This document shows positions 37,502 to 48,581 of a stretch of DNA of 64,000 nucleotides, piece by piece. The notes under the pieces were generated by a model, which was not told where the DNA came from, did not search any database, and worked only from the letters and a program-made list of their open reading frames with translations. A program made the position numbers and the translations under genes. Every line of letters begins with the position of its first letter. The first letter of the stretch is position 1. Source of the stretch: Kofleriaceae bacterium (GTDB lineage: Bacteria; Myxococcota_A; Polyangia; Haliangiales; Haliangiaceae); the NCBI GenBank assembly GCA_020633495.1, contig JACKDR010000008.1, positions 1-64,000 of the forward strand, given 5' to 3'.

Positions 37502-39553
37502 GTGCTGCCTGCGGTGCTGATCCCGGTGGTCGCGACCGCCCTGGGGACCGCGCTGGCCCTGGGGGCGCGCCGCCTGCACTGGGTGTTCGAGCCGGTGCGC
37601 AGCTTCGCGCTCGCCGCGGTGACGGTGACGATCGCGACCCACCTGATGCCCGAGGCGCTCGACGAGGCCGGGCCGTGGGCGCTGGTCGTGCTCGCCGCCG
37701 GCCTGGTCCTGCCCGGCGTGCTGAGCACGCTGGGCGGCCGGCTGGCGCGCGGCGGGGATCGCCACGCCGCGGTCGCGATCGAGCTCGGCTACGTCGGCGT
37801 GCTCGCCCACCAGGTCGGCGACGGCCTGGCGCTCGGCGCGGTCAGCCTGCCCGACCACGCCGGCCACCAGCACTGGGATCTGCTGCTGGCGATCGGCGCC
37901 CACACCGTGCCGCTGGCCGCGGTGGTCGCGTTCAGCTTCGCGGGTCGGGTCGGGCGCCGCGCCGCGGCGCTGCGCGCGGTCGGGGTCGCGCTGACGCCGC
38001 TGATCGGCATCGTCGCGATCCGCCTCGGCGACACCGCCACCGCGACCTCGGCGTCGCCGTGGCTGAACGCGGCGGTGTCGGGGCTGTTGCTGCACGTGCT
38101 GGCCCACGACATGCCGTCGGCGGGGGCGCGCGAGCCCAAGGTGCGCAGCGCCGAGCTGCTCGCGATCGTGTGCGGCGTGGCGCTGCCGTTCGTGGCCTCG
38201 CACGAGCACGGCGCCGCCGGCGCCGAGGCGGCGATCGGCGCCGCGCTCGAGGAGCTGGTGCTGATCGCGGCGCCGGCGCTGCTGATCGGCGTGGTGGGCG
38301 GCGCCGCGGTGAGCTCGGCGTCGCGCGGGCTCGCCGAGCGCTGGGCCACCGGCGCCCACGGCCGCGTCGGCGCGGCGCTGCGCGGCGCGGTGCTCGGCCT
38401 GCCGCTGCCCGAGTGCGCGTGCGCGGTGGCGCCGACCGCGCACCAGCTGCGGAAGCGCGGCGGCAACCGCGAGCTGTTGACCGCGTTCCTGCTGGCGGCG
38501 CCGCAGCTGGCGCTGGCCAGCCTGCTGCTGACGGTGGTGCTGCTCGGCTGGCAGCTCGCGGTGCTGCGGGTGGTGGGCGCGGTGGCGGCGGGCGTGGTGG
38601 GCGCGCTGGTGGCGGGGCGGCGGGGAAGCCGGAGCGGAAGCGGAAGCGGAAGCGGAAGCGGATCGGAGCCGGAGATCGGGCACGGGCACGGGCACGGATC
38701 AGAACCGGAGATCGGGCACGGGCACGGGCACGGATCAGAACCGGAGATCGGGCACGGGCACGGGCACGGGTCGGAGCCGGAGTCCGGGGTCGAGGGCGAG
38801 CACGGGCACGGCGGGCGGAGCGTGTTTCTCGACCGGATCGACGGCCTGCTGGCGCACGACGGCGCGTGGATCACGGTCGGCCTGGTGGTCGCGGCGTACC
38901 TGGCGCTCGCGGTCGGCGACGGCGCGCTGGCCCGGGTGCCGACGTGGGCGGCGCTGCCGCTGGTCACGGCGATCGCGCTGCCGGTGCATGTCTCGGCCAG
39001 CGCGGCGACGCCGATCGCGCTGGCGCTGGTCGCCGGCGGGCTGTCGCCCGGCGTCGCGCTGACCGCGATGCTGCTCGGCGCCAGCCTCGATCTGGCGACG
39101 CTGCGGACGCTGCGCCGCGAGCTCGGCACGGGCGCGGCGACGGCGGCGATCGCGAGCGCGATGGTGGTGACGTGGGGCCTCGCCGTCGCGGTCGACGCCG
39201 TCGGCGTGCAGGTCCACACCAGCGGGATGGCGACTGCGGGAGCGGGGCGGACGATCGCGTTCGTGGCGCTCGCGGTGCTCGGCGCGCTGACCGCGTCGTC
39301 GCTGTGGCGGCACGGGCTGGCGCACTGGCTGGCGGCGCTGCGCGGGCACGATCACGGGCACGGGCACGGGCACGGGCACGGGCACGGGCACGGGCACGGG
39401 CACGGATCGGAACCGGAGATCGGGCACGGGCACGGGCACGGGCACGGATCGGAACCGGAGATCGGGCACGGGCACGGGCACGGGCACGGGCACGGGGCGG
39501 AACCGGACGACGGGCACGGGGCGGAACCGGACGACGGGCACGGGCACCACTGA
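37502..39553 (+). CDS. ZIP-type transporter fused to ArsP/DUF318-type permease, with two His-rich arms
   Basis: 683 aa from GTG 37502. N-terminal part (about 1-240) has ZIP/GufA features: AHQVGDGLALGA (102-113), the H-x-x-x-D-G metal motif of ZIP helix IV, and AIGAHTVPLAAVV (130-142) at the helix V position, though without the following Glu. The second part (about 245-605) matches the ArsP_1/DUF318 permease family: PLPECACAVAPTAHQLRKRGG (301-321) in place of the CSCG-type motif, and later LPVHVSASAATPIALALVAGGLSPG (493-517). Between permease halves lies a Ser-Gly run and GHGHGH repeats (about 380-437); a second His-rich tail fills 615-683. The arms should bind metal ions. Likely inner-membrane metal or metalloid transport. 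Both DNA repeat blocks match the intergenic array at 26209. Confidence 0.75.
   Translation: MLPAVLIPVVATALGTALALGARRLHWVFEPVRSFALAAVTVTIATHLMPEALDEAGPWALVVLAAGLVLPGVLSTLGGRLARGGDRHAAVAIELGYVGVLAHQVGDGLALGAVSLPDHAGHQHWDLLLAIGAHTVPLAAVVAFSFAGRVGRRAAALRAVGVALTPLIGIVAIRLGDTATATSASPWLNAAVSGLLLHVLAHDMPSAGAREPKVRSAELLAIVCGVALPFVASHEHGAAGAEAAIGAALEELVLIAAPALLIGVVGGAAVSSASRGLAERWATGAHGRVGAALRGAVLGLPLPECACAVAPTAHQLRKRGGNRELLTAFLLAAPQLALASLLLTVVLLGWQLAVLRVVGAVAAGVVGALVAGRRGSRSGSGSGSGSGSEPEIGHGHGHGSEPEIGHGHGHGSEPEIGHGHGHGSEPESGVEGEHGHGGRSVFLDRIDGLLAHDGAWITVGLVVAAYLALAVGDGALARVPTWAALPLVTAIALPVHVSASAATPIALALVAGGLSPGVALTAMLLGASLDLATLRTLRRELGTGAATAAIASAMVVTWGLAVAVDAVGVQVHTSGMATAGAGRTIAFVALAVLGALTASSLWRHGLAHWLAALRGHDHGHGHGHGHGHGHGHGHGSEPEIGHGHGHGHGSEPEIGHGHGHGHGHGAEPDDGHGAEPDDGHGHH
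38663..38788. repeat. in-frame repeat: 18-bp unit plus (GGGCAC)n, first His-rich arm
   Basis: Units of the form TCAGAACCGGAGATCGGG at 38663, 38699, 38735 and 38771 alternate with GGGCAC runs and encode SEPEIGHGHGHG. A (GGAAGC)n run lies just before, at about 38633-38660. The unit differs from the intergenic one at 26209 (other strand) by one base in 18. Confidence 0.92.
39341..39547. repeat. in-frame (GGGCAC)n repeat, second His-rich arm
   Basis: Long (GGGCAC)n runs with two SEPEIG units and two GAEPDD units encode the His-rich C-terminus of the ZIP/permease fusion, up to 6 bp before the stop. Confidence 0.92.
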
Positions 39554-39575
39554 GGTCAGCTCGGCGCGCGGGTGG

Positions 39576-39581
39576 TACGGT
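39576..39581 (+). promoter_or_regulatory. -10 hexamer TACGGT, leaderless start
   Basis: Ends 8 nt before the ATG at 39590. Confidence 0.5.
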
Positions 39582-39589
39582 CCTTCCCC

Positions 39590-40051
39590 ATGGCGTACTC
39601 GATCAAGGTCAACGGGACGTCGCACTCGGTCGACGCCCCCGACGACATGCCCCTGCTCTGGGTCCTGCGCGACCTGCTCGGCCTCACCGGCACCAAGTAC
39701 GGCTGCGGCATCGCGCAGTGCCGCTCCTGCACCGTCCACCTCGACGGCGAGGCCGTGCAGGCGTGCCAGGTCCGCATCGCCGACGTCGGGACCCGCGCGG
39801 TCACGACCATCGAGGGCCTCGCCAGCGCCGGCACGCTGCACGCGCTGCAGCAGGCGTGGATCGCCGAGGACGTCGCGCAGTGCGGCTGGTGCCAGCCCGG
39901 CCAGATCATGAGCGCGGCGTCGTTGCTCGCGAAGACGCCCCATCCGACCGACGCCCAGATCGACGAGGCGATGAGCGGCAACATCTGCCGCTGCGGCACC
40001 TACAACCGGATCCGCCGCGCCGTGCGCCGCGCCGCCGGAGGCACGCCGTGA
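39590..40051 (+). CDS. iorA: (2Fe-2S) small subunit of aldehyde oxidase-type oxidoreductase (IorA-like)
   Basis: 153 aa from ATG 39590. N-terminal plant-type ferredoxin cluster: GCGIAQCRSC plus VQAC (about 43-64); C-terminal helical cluster: CGWCQPGQIMSAASLL and ICRCGTY (about 101-147). This is the iron-sulfur subunit of isoquinoline 1-oxidoreductase/xanthine dehydrogenase-type enzymes, which passes electrons from the molybdenum cofactor. The large subunit follows with a 4-bp overlap (GTGA). Substrate unknown; no FAD subunit is adjacent, as in the Ior type. Confidence 0.88.
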   Translation: MAYSIKVNGTSHSVDAPDDMPLLWVLRDLLGLTGTKYGCGIAQCRSCTVHLDGEAVQACQVRIADVGTRAVTTIEGLASAGTLHALQQAWIAEDVAQCGWCQPGQIMSAASLLAKTPHPTDAQIDEAMSGNICRCGTYNRIRRAVRRAAGGTP

Positions 40052-42183
40052 CCGCCCTCGATCGCCGCACGTTCCTGCGGATCAGCGCGTCGGGCGCCGG
40101 CGGGTTGCTGATCGGCTTCGGCCTGGGCTGCAAGGACAAGGCGAAGCCGAAGCCGTCCCCGGGTCCGTCGCCGTCGCCCACGCCCACCGGCGACGGCACC
40201 GAGCTCAACGGCTGGATCCGGATCGATCCCGACGACACCGTCACGATGATCGTGCCCGAGGCCGAGATGGGCCAGGGCATCCTCACCGGCGTCGCGATGA
40301 TCCTCGCCGAGGAGCTCGACGCCGACTGGGCCACCGTGCGCGCCGAGCACGCGCCCGCCGACGCCGCCACGTACGGGCGGCAGTCGACCGGCGGCTCGAC
40401 CAGCACCCGCGCCAACTGGGACGCGCTGCGCAAGACCGGCGCCGCGGCCCGCGCGATGCTGATCGCCGCCGCCGCCAGGCAGTGGGGCGTGCCGCTCGCC
40501 GAGTGCGACACCGAGCCGGGCAAGGTCGTCCACGCCGGCAGCGGACGCAGCGAGCGCTACGGCGCCCTCGCCGCCGCCGCCGTCCACGAGACCCCGCCCG
40601 ACGAGCCGCCGCTGCGCGACCCGGCGCGGTATCGCCTCATCGGCAAGCCGACGCCGCGCCTCGATCAACGCCCCAAGGTCACCGGCGAGGCGGTCTACGG
40701 CCTCGACGTCAAGCTGCCCGACCTGCGGGTCGCGATGCTGGCGCGGCCGCCGACGTTCGGCGGCAAGCTGGCCACGCTCGACGCCACCGCGGCGCGCGCG
40801 GTGCCCGGCGTCCGCGACGTCGTCGAGGTCCCGGCCGGGGTCGCGGTCATCGCCGATCACACGTGGGCCGCGATGAAGGGGCGCGACGCGCTCGTCGTCA
40901 CCTGGGAGCCCGGGCCGAACGCCGGCCTGTCGACCGAGCAGGTGTCCGCGACGCTGCGCGAGCTGGCGCCCGGCGGCGTCGTGGTCCGCGCTGACGGCGA
41001 CGCCGCCAAGGCGATCGCCGCCGCCCGCACCAAGGTCACCGCGACCTACGAGGTGCCGTACCTGGCGCACGCCACGATGGAGCCGCTCAACGCAACCGCG
41101 GTGGTGCGGGACGACGGCGCCGAGCTGTGGCTCGGCACCCAGGCGCCGTCGAACGTCCAGCAGACCGGCGCCGAGATCCTCGGCTGCGCGCCCGACCAGA
41201 TCGCGGTCCACACGATGTTCCTCGGCGGCGGCTTCGGCCGGCGCTCGCAGGTCGACTACGTCGCCGAGGTCCTGCAGATCGCCGCCAAGACCAAGGGCAC
41301 GCCGATCAAGCTGGTGTGGAGCCGCGAGGACGACACCCGCGGCGGCTACTACCGGCCGTCGTCGCTTGCACTGTGCGAGGGCGCGCTCGACGGCGACGGC
41401 TGGCCGGTCGCGTGGCGCCAGCAGATCGCGTCGCCGTCGATCCTCGAGCGGTTCGGGCCGCTGCCCAAGGGCATCGACGACACCGCGGTCGAGGGCGTCG
41501 CCAACCTGCCCTACGCGCTGCCCCACGTCCACGTCACCTACGGCAAGCCCGACCTGCCGGTGACGGTGTGGTTCTGGCGCTCGGTCGGCAGCTCGCAGAA
41601 CGCGTGGTCGACCGAGCACTTCCTCGACGAGCTGGCCCACGCCGGCGGCAAGGACCCGGTCGAGGTCCGGCGCCGCCTGCTGGTCGACAAGCCGCGCCAC
41701 CGCGGCGTCCTCGACGCCGCGGTCGAGCGCGCCGGCTGGGGCACGCCGCTGCCCGCGGGGCGGGCCCGGGGCGTCGCGGTCCACGAGTCGTTCGGCAGCG
41801 TCGTCGCCGAGGTCGCCGAGGTCTCGATCGAGACCGGCGCGCCGCGCGTCCACCGCGTCGTGTGCGCGATCGACTGCGGCCGCCCGATCAACCCCGAGCA
41901 GATCGAGGCCCAGATGGAGAGCGCGATCATGTACGGCCTCAGCGCCGCGATGCACGGGGCCATCCACTTCAAGGACGGCCGGGTCGTCGAGGGCAACTTC
42001 GACACCTACCCGGTCGTGCGCATGCGCGAGGCGCCGGTGATCGAGACCATCGTGCTGCGCGGCGACGCGCCGCCCGGCGGCGTCGGCGAGCCGGGGCTGC
42101 CGCCGCTGGCCCCCGCGGTGTGCAACGCCCTGCTGGCGCTGACCGGCAAGCCCGTGCGATCGTTGCCCATCAGGCTCGCGTGA
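40048..42183 (+). CDS. iorB: molybdenum-binding large subunit of aldehyde oxidase-type oxidoreductase (IorB-like)
   Basis: 711 aa from GTG 40048. A twin-arginine signal (DRRTFLRISASGAGGLLIGFGLGC, quoted by its RRTFLR core) shows periplasmic export. Molybdopterin-domain features include EAEMGQGILTGVAMILAEE, YGRQSTGGSTSTR, FLGGGFGRRSQVDYVAE and near the end GGVGEPGLPPLAPAV with the catalytic Glu. Length fits IorB. With IorA it hydroxylates aldehydes or N-heterocycles; the true substrate cannot be read from sequence. Overlaps the PAP2 gene start by 4 bp. Confidence 0.87.
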   Translation: MTALDRRTFLRISASGAGGLLIGFGLGCKDKAKPKPSPGPSPSPTPTGDGTELNGWIRIDPDDTVTMIVPEAEMGQGILTGVAMILAEELDADWATVRAEHAPADAATYGRQSTGGSTSTRANWDALRKTGAAARAMLIAAAARQWGVPLAECDTEPGKVVHAGSGRSERYGALAAAAVHETPPDEPPLRDPARYRLIGKPTPRLDQRPKVTGEAVYGLDVKLPDLRVAMLARPPTFGGKLATLDATAARAVPGVRDVVEVPAGVAVIADHTWAAMKGRDALVVTWEPGPNAGLSTEQVSATLRELAPGGVVVRADGDAAKAIAAARTKVTATYEVPYLAHATMEPLNATAVVRDDGAELWLGTQAPSNVQQTGAEILGCAPDQIAVHTMFLGGGFGRRSQVDYVAEVLQIAAKTKGTPIKLVWSREDDTRGGYYRPSSLALCEGALDGDGWPVAWRQQIASPSILERFGPLPKGIDDTAVEGVANLPYALPHVHVTYGKPDLPVTVWFWRSVGSSQNAWSTEHFLDELAHAGGKDPVEVRRRLLVDKPRHRGVLDAAVERAGWGTPLPAGRARGVAVHESFGSVVAEVAEVSIETGAPRVHRVVCAIDCGRPINPEQIEAQMESAIMYGLSAAMHGAIHFKDGRVVEGNFDTYPVVRMREAPVIETIVLRGDAPPGGVGEPGLPPLAPAVCNALLALTGKPVRSLPIRLA

Positions 42184-43040
42184 ACCGCCCCGCCCTCCCG
42201 ATCGCCGCGCTCACCGCCGCCGCCGTCCTGACCGCCACGCCGGTGGCGGCGCGCGCCGACGACGGCGACGCGGCGTCCGCGGCCGGCGACGCCCACGCCG
42301 CGACCCACGCGGCGTCGCGCCGGCACCTGTGGCGTCACGGCCTGCTCACGGCCGGCGGCGCGCTCGCCTACGCGTTCAGCGAGACCACGTTCAAGGACAC
42401 GCTGGGCCCCGACGTCTGCCGCTGGTGTGACGACAACGCCCTCGACCGCGGCGTCCGCAACGGCCTGCGCTGGGACGACCTCGCGCTGGCCAACACGCTG
42501 TCGAACGCGGTCGGCTTCGGCCTCGCGCCGGCGTTCGCGCTCGGCGTGCTGTCGCTTTCGGGCGGGCAAGATCGCCGCCGCGACGCGCTCGACGCCGCCA
42601 GCGACGGCCTGATCGTCCTCGAGACCGGCGTCGCGGTCGGCCTGGTGTCGCAGGTCTTCAAGTTCGGCTTCGGCCGGCAGCGCCCGTTCGCCCACGCCGA
42701 TCACCCGGGCCAGGCCGCGCTGGCGCCCGACGAGAACCTGTCGTTCTTCTCCGGCCACACCAGCCTGTCGGTCGGCGTCGCGGTGACCGCCAGCGAGATC
42801 GCCCGCTACCGCGGCTACAAGACCCGGCCGTACCTGCTCTACGGTGGGCTCACCCTGGCGGCGACCACCGCGTACCTGCGCATCGCCGCCGACAAGCACT
42901 ACCTGACCGACGTCGTCACCGGCGCCGCGTTCGGCGCCGGCCTCGGCTGGCTGGTGCCGCGCCTGCACGACTGGACCGAACAGGTCGGCGTCTCGATGGT
43001 CCCGATCCCCGGCGGCCTCGCCGTGGTCGGCGAGTTCTAG
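42180..43040 (+). CDS. PAP2-superfamily phosphatase
   Basis: 286 aa from GTG 42180 (GTGA overlap with iorB). Signal peptide (about 1-26). The three acid-phosphatase motifs are present: KFGFGRQRPF (K-x6-RP), FFSGHTS (PSGH type) and RIAADKHYLTDV (R-x5-H-x3-D). Several membrane helices lie between. Likely removes phosphate from lipid phosphates or undecaprenyl pyrophosphate at the outer face of the membrane. CRWCDD near residue 80 is an extra Cys pair. Why it is cotranslated with a molybdenum oxidoreductase is unclear. Confidence 0.85.
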   Translation: MNRPALPIAALTAAAVLTATPVAARADDGDAASAAGDAHAATHAASRRHLWRHGLLTAGGALAYAFSETTFKDTLGPDVCRWCDDNALDRGVRNGLRWDDLALANTLSNAVGFGLAPAFALGVLSLSGGQDRRRDALDAASDGLIVLETGVAVGLVSQVFKFGFGRQRPFAHADHPGQAALAPDENLSFFSGHTSLSVGVAVTASEIARYRGYKTRPYLLYGGLTLAATTAYLRIAADKHYLTDVVTGAAFGAGLGWLVPRLHDWTEQVGVSMVPIPGGLAVVGEF

Positions 43041-43088
43041 GGCGGCCGGAGGTCGGTCGTGGGCGCGACGCGCCGGCCGCGCCGCCCG

Positions 43089-45403
<2,315 letters not shown>

Positions 45404-45505
45404 GGGTCCCCCTCATGTTGCGGGGAGCTTACCCCGCCGGGCCGCCGCGGATCACCCCGGCCGGCGTTCTTGCGCCCGACGCCGCCACGACGCGATGCTG
45501 GTGGC

Positions 45506-46801
45506 ATGCAGTCCCCTCGCCTGCGGCGCACCTTCGAGACCCTGGTCCGCACCTTCCCGCCGGAGGAGGTCACCCGCCGCAACGCCGACGCCGAGGTCGA
45601 CCCGCGCGAGGCCGGCCTCGACGCCCGCGACGTCGACGCGATCTGGCGCGCCGCGGTCGGCGTCTACGCCAGCGGCCTGTACCCGGCGGTGCAGCTGTGC
45701 CTGCGGCGTCGCGGCAAGGTCGTGATCGACCGCGCGATCGGCCACACCCTCGGCAACGCGCCCTCCGATCCCCCGGACGCGCACAAGACCCAGGCGACGC
45801 CGGCCACGCTGTTCAACCTGTTCTCGGCGTCGAAGGCGGTGACCGCGATCCTGGTGCACCTCGCCGACCAGCAGCACCAGATCCACCTCGACGATCCGGT
45901 CGCGCACTACCTCCCCGAGTTCGGTCGCCACGGCAAGCACCGCATCACGCTCCGCCACGTCCTCACCCACCGCGCCGGCATCCCCCAGATCCCGCCCGAG
46001 TTCGCCGACGTCGCGCTGCTCGAGCACCCCGAGCAGATCCTGCAGATCCTGTGCGACGCCCGGCCCCAGCTGTACCCGGGGCGCCGCCTCGCCTACCACG
46101 CCCTCACCGGCGGCTTCGTCCTCGGCGCCGTGCTCGAGCGCGTGACCGGCAAGTCGATGCGCGCGCTGCTGCGCGACCAGATCCTGGCCCCGCTCGGCTT
46201 CGACGCCTTCAACTACGGCGTGCCCGCGGCGCGCATGCCCGAGGTCGCGCGCAACGCCTTCACCGGGCCGCCGGTGGTGCCGCCGCTGGCCGGGCTGATC
46301 CGGCGCGCGCTGTCGGTCGACTTCCACGACGCGGTCCGGATGTCGAACGACCCGCGGTTCCTGCAGGCGACCGTGCCGGCCGGCAACGTCATCGGCACCG
46401 CCAACGAGGCGTCGCGGTTCATGCAGCTGCTCCTCGACGGCGGCCAGCTCGACGGCGTCCGCGTCCTCGACGCCCGCACCGTGCGCCGCGCGGTCGCCGA
46501 GGACAGCTACCTCGAGGTCGACCTCACGCTGGGCCTGCCGATCCGCTACAGCATGGGCTTCATGCTGGGCGCCCGGGTCGGCAGCCTCTACGGCCTCGGC
46601 ACCAGCCGCGCCTTCGGCCACCTCGGCTTCACCAACGTCATCGTCTACGCGGATCCGCAGCGCGACATCGCGGTCGCGATCATGACCAGCGGCAAGCCGG
46701 CGCTGTCGCCCGGGCTGGTCCGGACCCTGTGGCTGCCCCAGGTGATCGCCCGGCGGTGCCCGCGGGACTGGGGCCAGGGCCGGGTCGATCGCGGCCGTTG
46801 A
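45506..46801 (+). CDS. serine hydrolase of the beta-lactamase/esterase family
   Basis: 431 aa from ATG 45506. Catalytic features of class C beta-lactamase-like esterases: SASK (S107, K110) in LFNLFSASKAV, a YHA (Y197) in place of YxN, and GHLGF near residue 372 in place of KTG. HLADQQHQIHLDDPVAHYLPEFG and LRHVLTHRAGIP are family signatures. No signal peptide is obvious, so it may be cytoplasmic. Probably an esterase or D-aminopeptidase-like enzyme rather than a lactamase. The FHA activator gene starts 30 nt downstream. Confidence 0.85.
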   Translation: MQSPRLRRTFETLVRTFPPEEVTRRNADAEVDPREAGLDARDVDAIWRAAVGVYASGLYPAVQLCLRRRGKVVIDRAIGHTLGNAPSDPPDAHKTQATPATLFNLFSASKAVTAILVHLADQQHQIHLDDPVAHYLPEFGRHGKHRITLRHVLTHRAGIPQIPPEFADVALLEHPEQILQILCDARPQLYPGRRLAYHALTGGFVLGAVLERVTGKSMRALLRDQILAPLGFDAFNYGVPAARMPEVARNAFTGPPVVPPLAGLIRRALSVDFHDAVRMSNDPRFLQATVPAGNVIGTANEASRFMQLLLDGGQLDGVRVLDARTVRRAVAEDSYLEVDLTLGLPIRYSMGFMLGARVGSLYGLGTSRAFGHLGFTNVIVYADPQRDIAVAIMTSGKPALSPGLVRTLWLPQVIARRCPRDWGQGRVDRGR

Positions 46802-46831
46802 CGGCGGGCCGGAGCGCGCCCATCCTGAGGC

Positions 46832-48244
46832 GTGGCGAACGGGGACGCCTCGACGATCACGAGCCTCACGCTCGGCCGCGGCAGCGGTGTGCCCGACCCC
46901 CAGCGTCGGCGCCCGGTGCTGGTGCGCCTGGTCGAGTGCGAGCGTCCGTGCACGTCGTCGTCGCGGCACCTGCTCGACGACGTCGACGCGATCGACGTCG
47001 GGCGCGGCGACCGCGCCACCCGGCGCGACGGTCGACGCCTCGCGCTGTCGATCCCCGACCCCCGCATGTCGAGCGCGCACGCCCGGCTGCGCCGCCACGG
47101 CGACCGCTGGCAGCTCGAGGATCTCGGCTCCAAGAACGGCTGCATCGTCAACGGCGGGCTGGTCCGCGACGCCCGGCTCGAGCCCGGCGATCTCGTCGAG
47201 CTCGGCCACACCTTCTTCCTGTTCCACGAGGTCGCGGTGCCGGCCGACGCCGCGCCCGACACCGACGCCACCGAGCTGCCGGCGCCGCGGCCGTCGCTGG
47301 CGACCTTCGTGGCGTCGCTGCAGCGCGGCTTCGCGTCGCTGGCGCGGATCGCCCGGACCCCGGTCGCGGTGGTGCTGCGGGGCGAGACCGGGACCGGCAA
47401 GGAGGTCGTGGCGCGCGCGCTCCACGAGCTGTCGGGGCGGCCCGGCCCGTTCGTCGCGGTCAACTGCGGCGCCCTGCCCGAGGGCCTGCTCGAGGCCGAG
47501 CTGTTCGGCCACCGCAAGGGCGCGTTCTCGGGCGCGATCGCCGACCGCGCCGGCTACGTCCGCAGCGCCGACCGCGGCACGCTGTTCCTCGACGAGGTCG
47601 GCGAGCTGCCGGCCGAGTCGCAGATGGCGTTCCTGCGGGTGCTGCAGGATCAGGAGGTCGTGCCGGTCGGCGACGACCGCCCGGTCAAGGTCGACATGCG
47701 CATGTGCGCGGCGACCCACCGCGACCTCGACGGCCTGGTCGACGCCGGCCAGTTCCGCCGCGATCTCTACGCGCGGATGTTCGGCCTCGTGCTCGAGCTG
47801 CCGCCGCTGCGCGAGCGCCGCGTCGATCTCGGGATCCTGATCGCGGCGCTGGTCGCGCGGATGCCGGCGGGCGACGCCGTGCGCTTCACGCCCAGCGCGA
47901 TGCGCGCGCTGCTGCGCCACGACTGGCCGCTCAACGTCCGCGAGCTGGAGAAGTGCCTCAACGCGGCGGTCGCGCTCGCCGGCGAGGACGCGGTCGAGCT
48001 CGATCACCTGCCGCCCACGGTGCGGCGCCCGCCGGCGGCCCGGGCCGCCGCGGCCGCCGCCGCGATGGCCGACGGCGGCGCGATCCGGACCGGGCCCGCG
48101 GCGCTGCGCGAGCAGCTGGTCGAGCTGCTGACCGTCCACGCCGGCAACGTGACCGCGGTGGCCCGGGTCATGGGCAAGGGCCGCATGCAGGTCCACCGCT
48201 GGGCCCGGCGCTTCGGCCTCGATCTCGACGCGTTCCGGCGCTGA
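46832..48244 (+). CDS. FHA-domain sigma-54-dependent activator
   Basis: 470 aa from GTG 46832. FHA domain (about 53-135: IDVGRGDRATR, SSAHARLRRHGDRWQLEDLGSKNGCIVNG) in the sensor position, AAA+ sigma-54 domain (about 160-390: GETGTGKEVVARALHE, GTLFLDEVGELP) and a Fis-like helix-turn-helix (about 430-465: HAGNVTAVARVMGKGRMQVHRWARRFGLD). The sigma-54 loop is GAFSGA, with Ser for the Thr of GAFTGA. FHA bEBPs are a myxobacterial speciality, controlled through phosphothreonine. The 30-nt gap to the serine hydrolase suggests cotranscription. Confidence 0.87.
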   Translation: MANGDASTITSLTLGRGSGVPDPQRRRPVLVRLVECERPCTSSSRHLLDDVDAIDVGRGDRATRRDGRRLALSIPDPRMSSAHARLRRHGDRWQLEDLGSKNGCIVNGGLVRDARLEPGDLVELGHTFFLFHEVAVPADAAPDTDATELPAPRPSLATFVASLQRGFASLARIARTPVAVVLRGETGTGKEVVARALHELSGRPGPFVAVNCGALPEGLLEAELFGHRKGAFSGAIADRAGYVRSADRGTLFLDEVGELPAESQMAFLRVLQDQEVVPVGDDRPVKVDMRMCAATHRDLDGLVDAGQFRRDLYARMFGLVLELPPLRERRVDLGILIAALVARMPAGDAVRFTPSAMRALLRHDWPLNVRELEKCLNAAVALAGEDAVELDHLPPTVRRPPAARAAAAAAAMADGGAIRTGPAALREQLVELLTVHAGNVTAVARVMGKGRMQVHRWARRFGLDLDAFRR

Positions 48245-48581
48245 TCGGGCCGCGCTCCCGGCCTGTCACACCGTGACGATCGGTGTTACGCCAAACGGCA
48301 TACAACTATCTGCTATTACACGGACTGTTACAGTGCGATCGCACAGAACGTGACACTCCCGACCTGTCCTGGAGACCAGGGTGTCCGAGTTTCGCTGACT
48401 TGCGAGAACTTCAGAGGTGGCATCTTTCGTGCTCTGGATGACCATCGGCCCCGCGCCTCATGGCGGCGGGGGACGCAGACGGCGGGAGGTGGGTAGCGCG
48501 GTCGCGTGGAGCTGGCGTCGTGAGCGACAGAGCCGCGAAGGTGGGTTGGGGGAGGTGTGCGCGCCGCCGGAGCTGCCGTGA
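48245..48581. other. gene-free region of 337 bp with several dyads
   Basis: Between the FHA activator and a convergent lipoprotein gene. It is less GC-rich than its surroundings near 48280-48340. Visible structures are GTCAC-ACC-GTGAC, an ACACCG/CGGTGT pair, two TGTTAC words, the 12-bp palindrome GTGCGATCGCAC (48333-48344) and CCTGG-AGA-CCAGG near 48368-48381. No open frame with credible coding and no RNA gene recognised. May hold a transcript end or an unannotated small RNA. Confidence 0.55.

Noticed and set aside
36724..42183. Continuous 1819-codon plus-strand frame
   Set aside because: It is an accident of GC-rich DNA: only its last 711 codons are IorB; the rest is out of frame with the lipoprotein, ZIP/permease and IorA genes.
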